Source: Verrucosispora sioxanthis
Lineage (GTDB): Bacteria > Actinomycetota > Actinomycetes > Mycobacteriales > Micromonosporaceae
NCBI RefSeq assembly: GCF_010560025.1
Contig: NZ_SAIY01000005.1
Span: 124,001-188,000 of the forward strand
Direction: 5' to 3'
DNA length: 64,000 bases
Both the position numbers and the translations under genes were made by a program. Numbering within the stretch: the first letter of the stretch is position 1; each line of letters opens with the position of its first letter. Below the pieces are notes generated by a model. It was not told the DNA's origin. It ran no database searches and saw only the letters and a program-made list of their open reading frames with translations. This document shows positions 55,456-64,000 of this stretch, piece after piece.

Positions 55456-55717
55456 TGTCCGAGGGGTGATCGATACCGCGGCCCCACAGTCGCCGCGCAT
55501 CGACGACGACGAGGTGATTATCGACCGCCGACGATAGCCGCAGCGCCTGTGCCCCGTATCGACGACTTGCGCGCTGTTCAGCCATGGATTCCAGTGGTGA
55601 CTCACAAAGCAGTCTGGGAACATGTGTCGATCCAAGCTCAGGGGCGGCCAGGGTTGGGCGGGGTGGCCGGTCCAAACAGCCCGCAGTCTTCGAGGATCAC
55701 GAGCAGTCGCTGTCTAA
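55456..55717. other. No gene recognised
   Basis: Short frames only. The right edge is the IS target TAA. Confidence 0.45.
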
Positions 55718-55867
55718 GAGGGCGGTCCGCAGTAACTTGATCTGGTCTAATGCATTGCGTCCGGTTGGCGGCCTTCCGGCGGGTTCGCTGTTGTTACAGC
55801 ACCAGGTCGATCTATGGGATGTGAGTCTTGGTCGTGACTGTGAGGCGGCTGCGGCGTTAGCCCGGTC

Positions 55868-56704
55868 ATGGGTGATCGAAAACCGTATCCCAGTGACGTC
55901 AGCGACGAGCAGTGGGAGCTGATTGGACCGTTTCTGCAGGCGTGGAAGGCCAAGCGGGTCGCGGTGTCGGTGTCTGGTCGTGAGGGTGACTACGACCTGC
56001 GGGAGATCGTGAACGCGATCTTCTACCAGAATCGGACCGGTTGTCAGTGGGCGTACCTGCCGCACGACCTGCCGCCGAAGTCGGCCACCTACTACTACTT
56101 CGCCCTGTGGCGTGACGACGGCACTGACCAGGTGATCCACGATCTGCTGCGCTGCCAGGCCAGGGAAAAAGTCGGTCGTCGGGAGGATCCGAGCGCGGTC
56201 GTGTTGGACACCCAGTCGATCAGGGCGGCGAACCACATTCCGGCCGCGACGACCGGCAAGGACGCGGCCAAGAAGGTGTCCGGGCGTAAGCGGGGCCTGG
56301 CAGTGGACGCGTTGGGGCTGGTCATCGCGGTCGTGGTCACCGCGGCGTCGGTCACCGACAACACCATCGGCATCCGGCTGCTCGACAAAGTCGTCGCACA
56401 CACCCCGACGGTGAGCCGCGCCTGGGTCGACGCCGGGTTCAAACAGGACCTCGCCCTGCACGGCGCCGTCCTCGGGGTCGACGTCGAGGTCGTCAAACGC
56501 TCCGACACCCGGCCCGGGTTCGTGCCGATCCGTAAGCGGTGGATCGTCGAGCAGGTCAACGGCACGCTGATGCTGCACCGCCGCCTCGTGCGCGAGTACG
56601 AGAGCCGCCCAGAGTCCTCGGTGTCACGAACCCTGTGGGCGTCGACGGCGAACATCGTGCGGCGGCTGACCGGGACCAGCACACCCTCCTGGCGGCACCG
56701 GTGA
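55868..56704 (+). CDS. IS5-family transposase
   Basis: 278 residues in one frame. N-terminal SDVSDEQWELIGPFL and ALWRDDGTDQVIHDLLR are typical. The catalytic residues are in AVVLDTQSIRAAN (Asp), RAWVDAGFKQDL (Asp) and KRWIVEQVNGTLMLHRRL (Glu). It appears complete and possibly active. Confidence 0.9.
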   Translation: MGDRKPYPSDVSDEQWELIGPFLQAWKAKRVAVSVSGREGDYDLREIVNAIFYQNRTGCQWAYLPHDLPPKSATYYYFALWRDDGTDQVIHDLLRCQAREKVGRREDPSAVVLDTQSIRAANHIPAATTGKDAAKKVSGRKRGLAVDALGLVIAVVVTAASVTDNTIGIRLLDKVVAHTPTVSRAWVDAGFKQDLALHGAVLGVDVEVVKRSDTRPGFVPIRKRWIVEQVNGTLMLHRRLVREYESRPESSVSRTLWASTANIVRRLTGTSTPSWRHR

Positions 56705-57108
56705 ACCTTCCCACCGTCCTCGACCTGATCACCGACCGGGAGACCACCGCACGCCAACGCGCCGACCGGCTCCGCGAGCAGATCACCGCACTGACCGGCG
56801 AACTCGCCCGCCTCGACGGCGAACTGGCCGACCTCGCGACCACCCGCACCACCCTGCGCACTCTCGCCGCCGACGAGTTCACCGCCGACGACCCGACGAT
56901 CGCCAGCGGGCCCTACCAGCAGATCCTGCACATCCTTGGCACCGCGCCCGCCGGCATGCGCGCCAAAGGCATCTGCCTCGCCCTCGGCGTCGAACCCTCA
57001 CCGAAGAACGTCGAAGGCACCCGCGCCAAGCTGAAACGCATGGTCAACCGCCACGTCCTCACCGAAGACGAACCCGGAGTATTCACCCTCAGCCAGAAAC
57101 GGACCTAA
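56701..57108 (+). CDS. IS passenger: coiled-coil plus winged-helix protein
   Basis: 135 residues from GTG 56701, overlapping the transposase stop (GTGA). Residues 1-55 form a coiled coil (ITALTGELARLDGELADLAT). Residues 70-130 form a winged-helix-like domain (YQQILHILGTAPAGMRAKGI, EGTRAKLKRMVNRHVL, EPGVFTLS). It probably binds DNA or the transposase. Such regulators are seen with some actinomycete IS but are not catalytic. Confidence 0.75.
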   Translation: MNLPTVLDLITDRETTARQRADRLREQITALTGELARLDGELADLATTRTTLRTLAADEFTADDPTIASGPYQQILHILGTAPAGMRAKGICLALGVEPSPKNVEGTRAKLKRMVNRHVLTEDEPGVFTLSQKRT

Positions 57109-57125
57109 CACTCCGAACCGCCCTC

Positions 57126-57244
57126 TAACAGATCGGAGATACCGCTGCAGACTCGCCCTGCAACCAACTTCCGACGGCGATCTCGACTTCCGTGTAGGTC
57201 ACCTTCTCAACGACGAGCCAGTCGAGTTTGGCGATGAACGGCCG
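57126..57244. other. Short intergenic region
   Basis: Follows the IS target duplication and precedes the mcrC stop on the minus strand. Nothing else is seen. Confidence 0.4.
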
Positions 57245-58453
57245 TCAGGTCAGCTTTCTGATCGATTCCGCGACCACGTCAAGCGCCTCGACCACCATTT
57301 CCGACGACCCACTCAGATCCACGGGATGGGTGTGCAGGCGCTGGTTGCCCCCGACCACTGTGATGACTCGGTCCGGAGCGAGGTCAGCACGGCAGTAAAT
57401 CAGCATCCCGCGCGGTAGTCGCAGGGCTGTGGTGTAGGCCAGCAGCTGGTAGTAGTCGCTGGTACGCGCTAGGCCTCCCCCCGTCAGCTTGTACTTGACG
57501 TCCGCAACGAAAACGGCCTCCGCGCCCCGCAGGAAGAGCAGGTCGGGGTTCATGGTGACGCGTGGTGAGACACTCAAGGGAACGGCCAACTGCTCGAGGA
57601 CCTCGATCGTGGGGTAGAGCCTTGCGCGTAGCTCGTCCCCGATCCACTTCTCGAATAGCTTGTTCATGTCGACTAGGAAGCTGTGCGCTGTCAGTCCACC
57701 CGCGCCCTGGGTGAGGCCGAAGCCCTCGAGGACCAGTCGAGCAAGGGCAAGAGCCGGTTGGTAGTGCTCATTGAGTGGTGTTCGCCGGATCAGGTCGTAC
57801 TCGGTCAGCGCGACCGGCGAGTCACCCACTCCTTCGAGGCGCTGGAGCAGCTCACCGGCCATGCGACGCAGGACGGGGCCTACTGGCCACCGCACGACAT
57901 GCCGAACGGCCGCCAGCAGAATCCTGTTCTCGGGGATATCCTCAGTGAAGTCGTCGAAGCGGCACGGCACTGGCCAGGAGTCCCACGGCCGTGCGGCCAA
58001 CTGCTGGACATCCATGCGTCCGCGGATCACCGGGAGTCGCTGGTCGACAGCACGGTAGCCGTGGACGAGGCCTCGGCGGGTCGCCCCGTTGATCGCCCGT
58101 AGTACCAGTTCCGCGACGCCTTCGACGAAGTCACTCCGGTTGTACGCCGCAGCGTCGGTTCCCCACTCGACCAGGCCTGCGCCGGAGGTGAACATGGTCA
58201 GAACGGTCCGCAGGTCCCGCACCTTGGGCAGGATCTGGATGGTCAGCCGAGGTAAGACCACGGCGCCCACCCAGGAGGTGGCCTGGAGGAAGTACGAACC
58301 GGGCTCGTCCGACGGGGTGAGTTCGAGGCGGCCGCCGGGGAGACCGCGGAGCAGGGACACCTCCGCGGCGTCGAGAGCTACGGGCCGCGGCGAGGTCTCG
58401 TACTCGCGAAGCCTTACTACGCCGGCGACCTGAGATTCAGAAGGAAGACTCAT
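57245..58453 (-). CDS. mcrC: McrC-type restriction subunit
   Basis: 402 residues. The N-terminal beta domain (GSYFLQATSWVGAVVLPRLT, IQILPKV) is followed by FDDFTEDIPENRILLAAVR and the PD-(D/E)XK nuclease core: MNPDLLF, VFVADVKYKL near residue 320 and DYYQLLAY. McrC cuts DNA when recruited by the McrB motor on modified DNA. Its start overlaps the mcrB end by 17 nt, so the two are co-translated. A complete catalytic site is visible. Confidence 0.9.
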   Translation of the reverse strand: MSLPSESQVAGVVRLREYETSPRPVALDAAEVSLLRGLPGGRLELTPSDEPGSYFLQATSWVGAVVLPRLTIQILPKVRDLRTVLTMFTSGAGLVEWGTDAAAYNRSDFVEGVAELVLRAINGATRRGLVHGYRAVDQRLPVIRGRMDVQQLAARPWDSWPVPCRFDDFTEDIPENRILLAAVRHVVRWPVGPVLRRMAGELLQRLEGVGDSPVALTEYDLIRRTPLNEHYQPALALARLVLEGFGLTQGAGGLTAHSFLVDMNKLFEKWIGDELRARLYPTIEVLEQLAVPLSVSPRVTMNPDLLFLRGAEAVFVADVKYKLTGGGLARTSDYYQLLAYTTALRLPRGMLIYCRADLAPDRVITVVGGNQRLHTHPVDLSGSSEMVVEALDVVAESIRKLT

Positions 58454-61241
58454 CGGAATCGTCCGAGGTGGGATCTACGGCCGCGTTCCCCGAGGCGGCG
58501 GACCGCCCGTACGCGGCATGCACCTTTGCCCAAGCGAACTGCTCCAGCTGGTCGGGCCGCCCGTACAACTGGTCCTCGATGAAGGGGTAGACGTCGTACT
58601 CCCAGATGCGTGCGAGTCGCTCGTCGGTGAGGCCTTGTCTCATGAAGTGGCTGTGACCGACCTGGAGGTGCGGCCCCTTCAGCAGGACCCGGAGCCGCTC
58701 GTTTACCTGATCCACCAGTCCGGCGACCCACACCGGCTCCCCGTTCTTCTTCAACCAGTCGGCGAGCAGCGACCGCATCGCTCCCTCGTGCGGCATGAAC
58801 GGGATGAAATGGAACCGTCGGCGCAGGGCTGCATCCACCATCGCGATCGACCTGTCAGCGGTGTTCATGGTCCCGATGAAGAAGAGATTGCGTGGCAACT
58901 CGAATGGTTCGTCGGGCCGGTAGGCGGTGCGTACGGCCTTGTTCCGGTATTCCAGCAGGAACAGCAGTTCGCCGAAGACACGCGGCAGGTTGGCGCGATT
59001 GATTTCATCGATGATCAGGTAGTGCGGCACGCCCGGGTTGCTCTCCGCCTTCTCCGCCATCAGGGCGAGCGGCCCAGAGCGAAGCTCGTAGGTCAACTGC
59101 CCCCGTTCATCGGTGCGTGGCCGGTAACCCTCGAAGAAGTCCTCATAAGAGGTGGACGGATGGAATTGGACGAGCATCCGCCTTTCCGGGTCCTGCTGCA
59201 AGGCGCCGGCGAGCCGGTCCGCCAGGTAGGTCTTGCCGGTGCCCGGAGGGCCGTAGAAGATGAGTTGCCCCTTCTCGTGGAGCAGCTCAGCGAGCTCGCG
59301 CAGGAACAGCTCGGGTAAAAGGAGATCCTGCGCGGTCCGGGCGATGCGGTCTTCCTCCTCGACCGGCTCCACGGCGTCATGGTTGAGCATCCAGTAGGCG
59401 AACTGGCCCTGCCCCCAGGGATCGCCGGACAGCGACTGCTCGAGGGTTGCCCGCAGCCGATCGTTCGCCTCGACGTGCTGCTGACCGCGGCTCAGCGCGC
59501 CGTCCGGCTCCGCAAGCCCGAACCGGCGAAGCACGGCGATCTTCCCCATCGGACCCGTCAGCGGGAAGATCGGCAGGAACCGCCGGGGGTCGGTGACGGC
59601 GAACAGCTTCAGCAGCACGCTCTCGCCCAGCCCTTTCGTGCCGAGGTCTTTCCAATCCAGGCCTCGGTCGATGCGGGTGGCGACATCCCCATCACCGAAG
59701 AGGATCTCACGCAGTTTGTTGGCGAAGGCGTCGAGAGCGACCGAGTCCATGCCCGAAAGGCTGGCGTTGAGTACCGACTGGGGACCCGGGTTGCCGTAGC
59801 GCTTGCCGTTGACGAGCAGCCGGAACCGGTCCAGGTCAAAGATGGTCAGGTTCTCGGGTGAGAGGGCCTCAGCGAACTGATGTCGCTGTTCGGCATGCCA
59901 CTCGTCCTTGTCGTTCGGATAAGGACGCTCAGCTTTGAACCTGGCGAGCGCCGCCGCCAGGTTCTCCCCCTGGGGGGTCTTCGCCGGCGCGGCCTCTCCC
60001 TGGCCGGCGACCAGCCTCACCAGAGGCTTGAGCCGACCCACCTCCTCGAGTATCACGTCCCTCAGAGCGACGCCCTGGGGAACCTCGGACCAAGGCCACC
60101 ACTTCCCCACGAACGTGCTCCCACCCGGATCGGCGTCGACCGGAACGAGCCGGTCTCCGGTGAGGTGGGGCCGGATCTCGAAGAACCGGTGACCGGCTGG
60201 GAGCGGACCCGTGGCAAGCTCCGCGCCGGCGCCCTGGTTCCGCCAGTCATATAGGCCGAACGCGAGCCCCGAACGCGTGGCCCACAGCCGTAGGCCGGCC
60301 GCGGATACCGCCCCGGGCAGCGACCAAGTGGCGTAGGCGTCCGCGCGATACGCAGCCGCCTTGTCAGAGGCTATCCGGTCCTGCGGTTGCGAGGTCTCCA
60401 GCTCGAGTCCCGTGGCGGCCCGTAAGTCCGCCAGAAGGCCCGTGGCGGCGACGTGCAGCTCGCCCTTGAGTTGGGCGGCGAGAGCGGCTGCTCGACTCGA
60501 ACGTTCCTCGTCCGGGTAGCGCGCGCCCATTTCGTAGGTGGCCATGATGCCGGCGGCCTCGTCGCACATCTCCCGCACGGCGGGGTTGACTCCTACGAAC
60601 CCTTGGCGCTCGGATAGGAACCACATCAATCGCTCGAACCGGTGGACATCGTCGGGATAGAACGCGCGTGCCGCATCAACCACCGCCAGGTAGCGGTCGG
60701 CGTTCTCCCACGTCCGTAGCCAACCCAGCGCCCACATCCGCTCCGGCGCGCTCTTCCACATCACCGGCCAGCCCGGCTGCACATCGTCGGTCGACCAGAA
60801 CACCGACAAGACGTACGGGATCCGCCCGACGGCCGGTTGCCCCTTGCTCGCCAGGTCCCGGGTCACCCGCTCGACCTCGGCAAACCGGGAGCGCGCCTCA
60901 CCCATGGTGGCCGGCGTGGTGAAGGCGCGGACCAGCACGTTCAGCGCTTCGGGGTCATCGGGCAGGTTGTTGGCGACCTGGTTGAGCCACATCTGACCGA
61001 ATCCCGAGAAGGCGTTGTACGGACCCTCCTGGCGCGACCACTTGTCCGAGCCTGCCCGGAACGCCGCGAAATCCCGGGTGGCGATGAGCTCCGAAACCAG
61101 ATTGCGGGCCTCGGCATCCCGGGTGGGCCGCAGCTCGTCCGCCTTGGCCCAGCGCTGCTTCACTTCCTCGTCGAGGTCCACGGCCGCCTCGATCTGATCG
61201 AGCTTACGCCGCCACCGGGGCAGGTCGTCGGGATGGATCAC
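58437..61241 (-). CDS. mcrB: McrB-type AAA+ motor with long N-terminal domain
   Basis: 934 residues. The C-terminal AAA+ GTPase has FYGPPGTGKTYLADRL near residue 665, LIIDEINRANLPRVFGELLF near 745, the McrB signature FFIGTMNTADRSIAMVD near 790 and the Arg-finger region ALRRRFHF near 808. About 640 residues precede it: a helical front (LPRWRRKLDQIEAAVDLDEE), then DUF-like sequence (LWATRSGLAFGLYDWRN, FFEIRPHLTG) that should hold the DNA-modification reader. This front is much longer than in E. coli McrB and its specificity is unknown. The system restricts modified phage DNA. Confidence 0.9.
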   Translation of the reverse strand: MIHPDDLPRWRRKLDQIEAAVDLDEEVKQRWAKADELRPTRDAEARNLVSELIATRDFAAFRAGSDKWSRQEGPYNAFSGFGQMWLNQVANNLPDDPEALNVLVRAFTTPATMGEARSRFAEVERVTRDLASKGQPAVGRIPYVLSVFWSTDDVQPGWPVMWKSAPERMWALGWLRTWENADRYLAVVDAARAFYPDDVHRFERLMWFLSERQGFVGVNPAVREMCDEAAGIMATYEMGARYPDEERSSRAAALAAQLKGELHVAATGLLADLRAATGLELETSQPQDRIASDKAAAYRADAYATWSLPGAVSAAGLRLWATRSGLAFGLYDWRNQGAGAELATGPLPAGHRFFEIRPHLTGDRLVPVDADPGGSTFVGKWWPWSEVPQGVALRDVILEEVGRLKPLVRLVAGQGEAAPAKTPQGENLAAALARFKAERPYPNDKDEWHAEQRHQFAEALSPENLTIFDLDRFRLLVNGKRYGNPGPQSVLNASLSGMDSVALDAFANKLREILFGDGDVATRIDRGLDWKDLGTKGLGESVLLKLFAVTDPRRFLPIFPLTGPMGKIAVLRRFGLAEPDGALSRGQQHVEANDRLRATLEQSLSGDPWGQGQFAYWMLNHDAVEPVEEEDRIARTAQDLLLPELFLRELAELLHEKGQLIFYGPPGTGKTYLADRLAGALQQDPERRMLVQFHPSTSYEDFFEGYRPRTDERGQLTYELRSGPLALMAEKAESNPGVPHYLIIDEINRANLPRVFGELLFLLEYRNKAVRTAYRPDEPFELPRNLFFIGTMNTADRSIAMVDAALRRRFHFIPFMPHEGAMRSLLADWLKKNGEPVWVAGLVDQVNERLRVLLKGPHLQVGHSHFMRQGLTDERLARIWEYDVYPFIEDQLYGRPDQLEQFAWAKVHAAYGRSAASGNAAVDPTSDDSDESSF

Positions 61242-61587
61242 CAGAGTTCACTCGTCCCTGTCATCGGCTCCATGCCGCAACCACGGCGTACGACAGCATC
61301 CCACGATTGTTCCGCCAGCTAACAGAAGAACCGACCGAGTATGGAAGGGCCGTGCGGAACCAGCAACAGCTAAAGACCGCCAAAGGGCTAGCTCCCTGGC
61401 TGCCCGGGATCAGCGTGGCGGCAGCACGCCCAACGCCCTCGATACAGTCCGTTGGTTGTCGGGATACCGACACAGTCCATTTCGGCAGGATCGGGATATT
61501 GACCTGTCGGAAGGCCCCTGAGAGCCTGACTGGCTCGGTCGCGCGACGAGCACCCGTACAGAGCGGTTTTGGAGAGGAGCCGGTGTA
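61242..61587. promoter_or_regulatory. Divergent region mcrB / vWA operon
   Basis: 346 bp between divergent operons with no convincing gene. It must hold promoters for both. GAGAGGAG before GTG 61588 is the ribosome site of the vWA gene. Confidence 0.45.
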
Positions 61588-62283
61588 GTGACGCCGGAGA
61601 ACCTGACGGCATATGGCTCAACCCTCGACGTCGAACAGCAGGTGTTGGCGAACCAATCGCGACGTCCGCCTCGGCCGATGCCAGTGATCGTTCTCGCCGA
61701 CATCAGCGGAAGCATGGACGGCGAGAAGATTCACGTGCTCAATCGCAGTATCCGGAGCATGCTGCACGCGTTCGCCGCAGAGGACTCCACGCGGGGAGAG
61801 ATCCACGTAGCGGTGATCGCCTTCGGCGGGGACGAGGCCGTCGTGCACCAGCCGCTGGTCCGCGCCTCGCAGGCACAGTGGGCCGAGCTGACACCGCGGG
61901 GCAGGACCCCGATGGGTGGTGCGTTCGACCTGGCCCGGATGCTGCTCGATGACCCGACCGCCGTGCCGAAGCGGTCCTTCCCGCCCACCCTGGTCCTGGT
62001 CTCCGACGGGCTACCCACAGACGACTGGCAGGGTCCGCTGACCGCATTGCTCGGCACCCGGTGGGGTGCCCGGGCGCTGCGGCTGGCCATCGGGATCGGC
62101 GTCGATCGGACCTCGGAGGCCGACGAGGTGTTGGCCCAGTTCAGCACTCCCGGCACCGACGTGCTGCGGAGCGACCAGGTGCACGAGATCCCGGCGCAGT
62201 TCCGGTGGGTGACCGCGACGGTGACCGAACAGCTGCACCAGCGCACCGCACCGAGAGCCGTCCGGTTGGAGGATCTGGATTGA
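61588..62283 (+). CDS. von Willebrand factor A domain protein (TerY-like)
   Basis: 231 residues, almost entirely a vWA domain. The MIDAS motif is complete: VLADISGSMDG (DxSxS), GRTPMGGAF (Thr) and LVSDGLPTDDW (Asp). It is cytoplasmic, without signal. In TerY-P modules a vWA protein of this size is encoded with a zinc-ribbon kinase and a phosphatase, and acts in metal-linked signalling of stress or defence. The kinase follows 2 bp after the stop. Confidence 0.82.
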   Translation: MTPENLTAYGSTLDVEQQVLANQSRRPPRPMPVIVLADISGSMDGEKIHVLNRSIRSMLHAFAAEDSTRGEIHVAVIAFGGDEAVVHQPLVRASQAQWAELTPRGRTPMGGAFDLARMLLDDPTAVPKRSFPPTLVLVSDGLPTDDWQGPLTALLGTRWGARALRLAIGIGVDRTSEADEVLAQFSTPGTDVLRSDQVHEIPAQFRWVTATVTEQLHQRTAPRAVRLEDLD

Positions 62284-62285
62284 GC

Positions 62286-63662
62286 ATGCAAGGCGCTGCG
62301 TGGCCGAGCAGTGTCCGGGCCGCGAGCAACAACCTGCACCTCGATCTCCTGCTCGACAACCAGTTGGGAAGCGGCAGCGAAGGGGCGGTCTTCCGCACCC
62401 GGTACGGCGGCCTGGCTGTGAAGCTGTGCGCCTCCGACGAATCCAGCCGGGATCGGATGGCCGAGCTCTTCGCCCGCCTCCGGTGGCTGCCACTGGACGG
62501 CATTCCCCTCTGCCGCCCGCTGGAGCAACTGGCGCCGCCGCATGTCGGCTACGTCATGGAGCTGTTGGAGGACATGGTTCCGCTGCGGGAGCTGTGCGAC
62601 CCGCCGCAGCAGGACGAAGACGCATGGTACCTGGGCGGTGGTGGCCTACGCCGCCGGCTCGTCCTGCTCGCCCGGTGCGCCGGTGTCCTCGCCACCCTGC
62701 ACGATCGGGGAATCGTCTACAGCGATGTCTCTCCGGGAAACGTGCTGGTCTCCTCCGACCTCGGATACGACGAAGTCCGGCTGATCGACGCGGACAACCT
62801 GCAGACCGAGAGCAGTACGGCGGCCCGCCGGCTCGGAACGCCCTTCTACACCGCACCGGAGCTCCTGCGCGGGCAGAGCGGCAACACCGTCTTCAGCGAC
62901 GTCTACTCGTTCGCCGTGCTCGCGTACGAGGTCCTGACCATGAATCACCCGCTGATCGGCGACTACGTCAACGAGGGCGAGGTCGAGCTGGAGGACGACG
63001 CCCAGCGCGGGCTGGTGCCGTGGATCGACCACTGCACCGACGATCGCAACAGGACCCGGTTCGGCTACCCGGCCGACCGGGTGCTCACCCGGCGCCTGCG
63101 AGATCTGTTCCGACGTACCTTCGAGGATGGGATGACCGACCCGTGGGCACGCCCCGGCGCCGGGGAGTGGGCGGCGGCCCTGCACGCCGCCGCCGACCGC
63201 TGCCTGGTCTGCCCGTGCGGCCAGAGCTTCCTCGCCGCGCACCCCACCTGCCCGTGGTGCTCGGCCGCCCGCCCGCCCGCGCTGACGGTCACCGTGCTCG
63301 AACAGTTCTCACGCCTGACTGAAGGGCCACCACCGTTGCTCCCCCAGAACGACCTGACGCTGGTGCTGCAGGCGCACCGGCCGCTCCTGGTCACGAACCG
63401 CACGGCGGTACGACACCCGGAGGACCCAACCGTGGCGCTGCTCCGGATGGAGTGGGACGGTGGCGCCGAGGTCCGGGTGCGCAATTGTGGACGGTCGATG
63501 GTGCGCCGCGTGCCGCCGCAGGGCGGCAACGGCCTCCAGCTCATTCCCGGCTCCGCCGCGGTGGAGCACCTGCGCGCTCCGTGGTGGATCCACTTCGACA
63601 CCGAATTACGGCCACACCGGATCCTGGTCCTGCAGTCGGTCGAGGCGCCCGATGCGCGCTGA
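62286..63662 (+). CDS. Ser/Thr protein kinase with C-terminal zinc ribbon
   Basis: 458 residues. The kinase lobe has GSGSEGAVFR (Gly loop), LAVKLCA (Lys), HDRGIVYSDVSPGNVLV (catalytic Asp, with YSD in place of HRD), LIDADNL (metal Asp) and GTPFYTAPELLRG. After residue 310 comes a Cys-rich ribbon, CLVCPCGQSF and CPWCSA, then a beta-rich FHA-like tail (LRMEWDGGAEVRVRNCG). This fits TerY-P-type kinases. ATG 62286 is used; TTG 62280 overlaps the vWA stop. The next start overlaps its end. Confidence 0.82.
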   Translation: MQGAAWPSSVRAASNNLHLDLLLDNQLGSGSEGAVFRTRYGGLAVKLCASDESSRDRMAELFARLRWLPLDGIPLCRPLEQLAPPHVGYVMELLEDMVPLRELCDPPQQDEDAWYLGGGGLRRRLVLLARCAGVLATLHDRGIVYSDVSPGNVLVSSDLGYDEVRLIDADNLQTESSTAARRLGTPFYTAPELLRGQSGNTVFSDVYSFAVLAYEVLTMNHPLIGDYVNEGEVELEDDAQRGLVPWIDHCTDDRNRTRFGYPADRVLTRRLRDLFRRTFEDGMTDPWARPGAGEWAAALHAAADRCLVCPCGQSFLAAHPTCPWCSAARPPALTVTVLEQFSRLTEGPPPLLPQNDLTLVLQAHRPLLVTNRTAVRHPEDPTVALLRMEWDGGAEVRVRNCGRSMVRRVPPQGGNGLQLIPGSAAVEHLRAPWWIHFDTELRPHRILVLQSVEAPDAR

Positions 63663-64000
63663 CGAACTGACCGTGGGCGACACCCGGCTGATCCGCGTCC
63701 ACCCGGTGATGGGCGCCGTGGTACCGCCCTGGCTGAAGGCGCTCGCGGAGAAGGACCGCCAGGATCGCGAGATCGAGGTGCGCCTGCCCGCGGCGACGGC
63801 CGCTTACGACCTGGCGCTGCACCAAAGCCGCCAGCACGGCCCCCTCCGGGCCCAAGTGACGAATCCGGACGCCCGGGACTGGCTCGCCGCGGCCGGACAG
63901 ACCGTCGTGGCCTGGGTCGCCCACGCAACCGACCGCGAGGCGCACCTCCAGTGCCACGGCTTCGCCACTGCCGACCTCGGCCCGCAGGTGGAGATCGGCA
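63652..64000 (+). CDS. Unknown protein, cut by the window end
   Basis: The first 116 codons of a gene that overlaps the kinase end by 11 bp: MRADELTVGDTRLIRVHPVM, LKALAEKDRQDREIEVRLPA, then WLAAAGQTVVAWVAHAT. No family is recognised from this part. As third gene of the vWA-kinase operon it would be the place for a phosphatase or effector, but no PP2C motif is visible yet. Confidence 0.6.
   Translation, partial: MRADELTVGDTRLIRVHPVMGAVVPPWLKALAEKDRQDREIEVRLPAATAAYDLALHQSRQHGPLRAQVTNPDARDWLAAAGQTVVAWVAHATDREAHLQCHGFATADLGPQVEIG

Larger units (their letters stand above)
55718..57125 (+). mobile_element. IS5-family element with a passenger gene
   Basis: 1,408 bp bounded by GAGGGCGGTCCGCAGT and ACTCCGAACCGCCCTC (imperfect inverted repeats) and flanked by TAA on both sides (55,715-55,717; 57,126-57,128), the TNA duplication of this family. 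Between the ends are a transposase gene and, overlapping it, a second gene that is not a transposase part. The target duplication shows that the passenger moved with the element. Confidence 0.88.

Noticed and set aside
1-64000. tRNA, rRNA or riboswitch genes
   Set aside because: I looked for tRNA-like T-loop blocks near the recombinase and integrative-element debris, and for long conserved leaders, and saw none that I can support.

Overview
The window is high-GC actinomycete DNA (strong G/C third-position bias, many GTG starts, ATGA/GTGA overlaps, TANNNT boxes 6-7 nt before start codons). A Micromonospora-like producer is the best guess.

Positions 1-19,450 hold one end of a thiocoraline-type (tio) non-ribosomal peptide cluster. 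Read right to left, the genes follow the published alphabetical tio order: an OmpR-type winged-helix regulator, a LmbU-like regulator, a DrrAB-type ABC exporter, a double-MerR regulator, tryptophan 2,3-dioxygenase (tioF), aminotransferase (tioG), SDR (tioH), P450 (tioI), 3-hydroxyquinaldate-AMP ligase (tioJ), a Trp-loading A-PCP protein (tioK), a HAF-repeat lipoprotein, a vanadium-haloperoxidase-like protein, a methyltransferase-interrupted adenylation protein (tioN), a free carrier protein (tioO) and two external thioesterases (tioP, tioQ). Together they would make 3-hydroxyquinaldic acid from tryptophan, load it on TioO, supply S-methyl-cysteine and export the product. The large NRPS genes would lie left of position 1.

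Positions 19,450-30,000 are a scrap zone: ISAs1-type and IS5-type transposase remnants, an AlbA_2 fragment, a frameshifted NlpC/P60 gene and other integrative-element debris, and truncated duplicated segments. Among them are apparently intact genes: DUF2332, DinB/DUF664, a Tat-exported amidohydrolase-2 protein, a four-helix membrane protein and an SRPBCC protein.

Positions 29,938-33,254 carry a compact minus-strand operon: CDGSH Fe-S protein, haem-oxygenase-fold redox enzyme, methyltransferase, family-2 glycosyltransferase. An IS5-type element with TTA target duplication then splits a glyoxalase/bleomycin-resistance-like gene. A secreted beta-propeller gene with four 177-bp tandem repeats follows.

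Positions 37,600-53,600 are an array of small genes of the kinds found in toxin-immunity arrays (DUF1963, VOC, DUF7002, SUKH, DUF7003, DUF4240, DUF5984, GIY-YIG). Many have leaderless promoters, and recurring non-coding repeats separate them. About ten genes in the right two thirds carry single-base frameshifts, some at homopolymers, which raises the question of assembly error. An IS3 element interrupts one of the small genes.

Positions 53,826-64,000 are a defence-like island: a serine recombinase without its nucleophile segment, an IS5-type element carrying a winged-helix passenger gene, a McrBC-type restriction pair, and a divergent vWA - zinc-ribbon kinase - unknown operon resembling TerY-P modules, cut by the window end.
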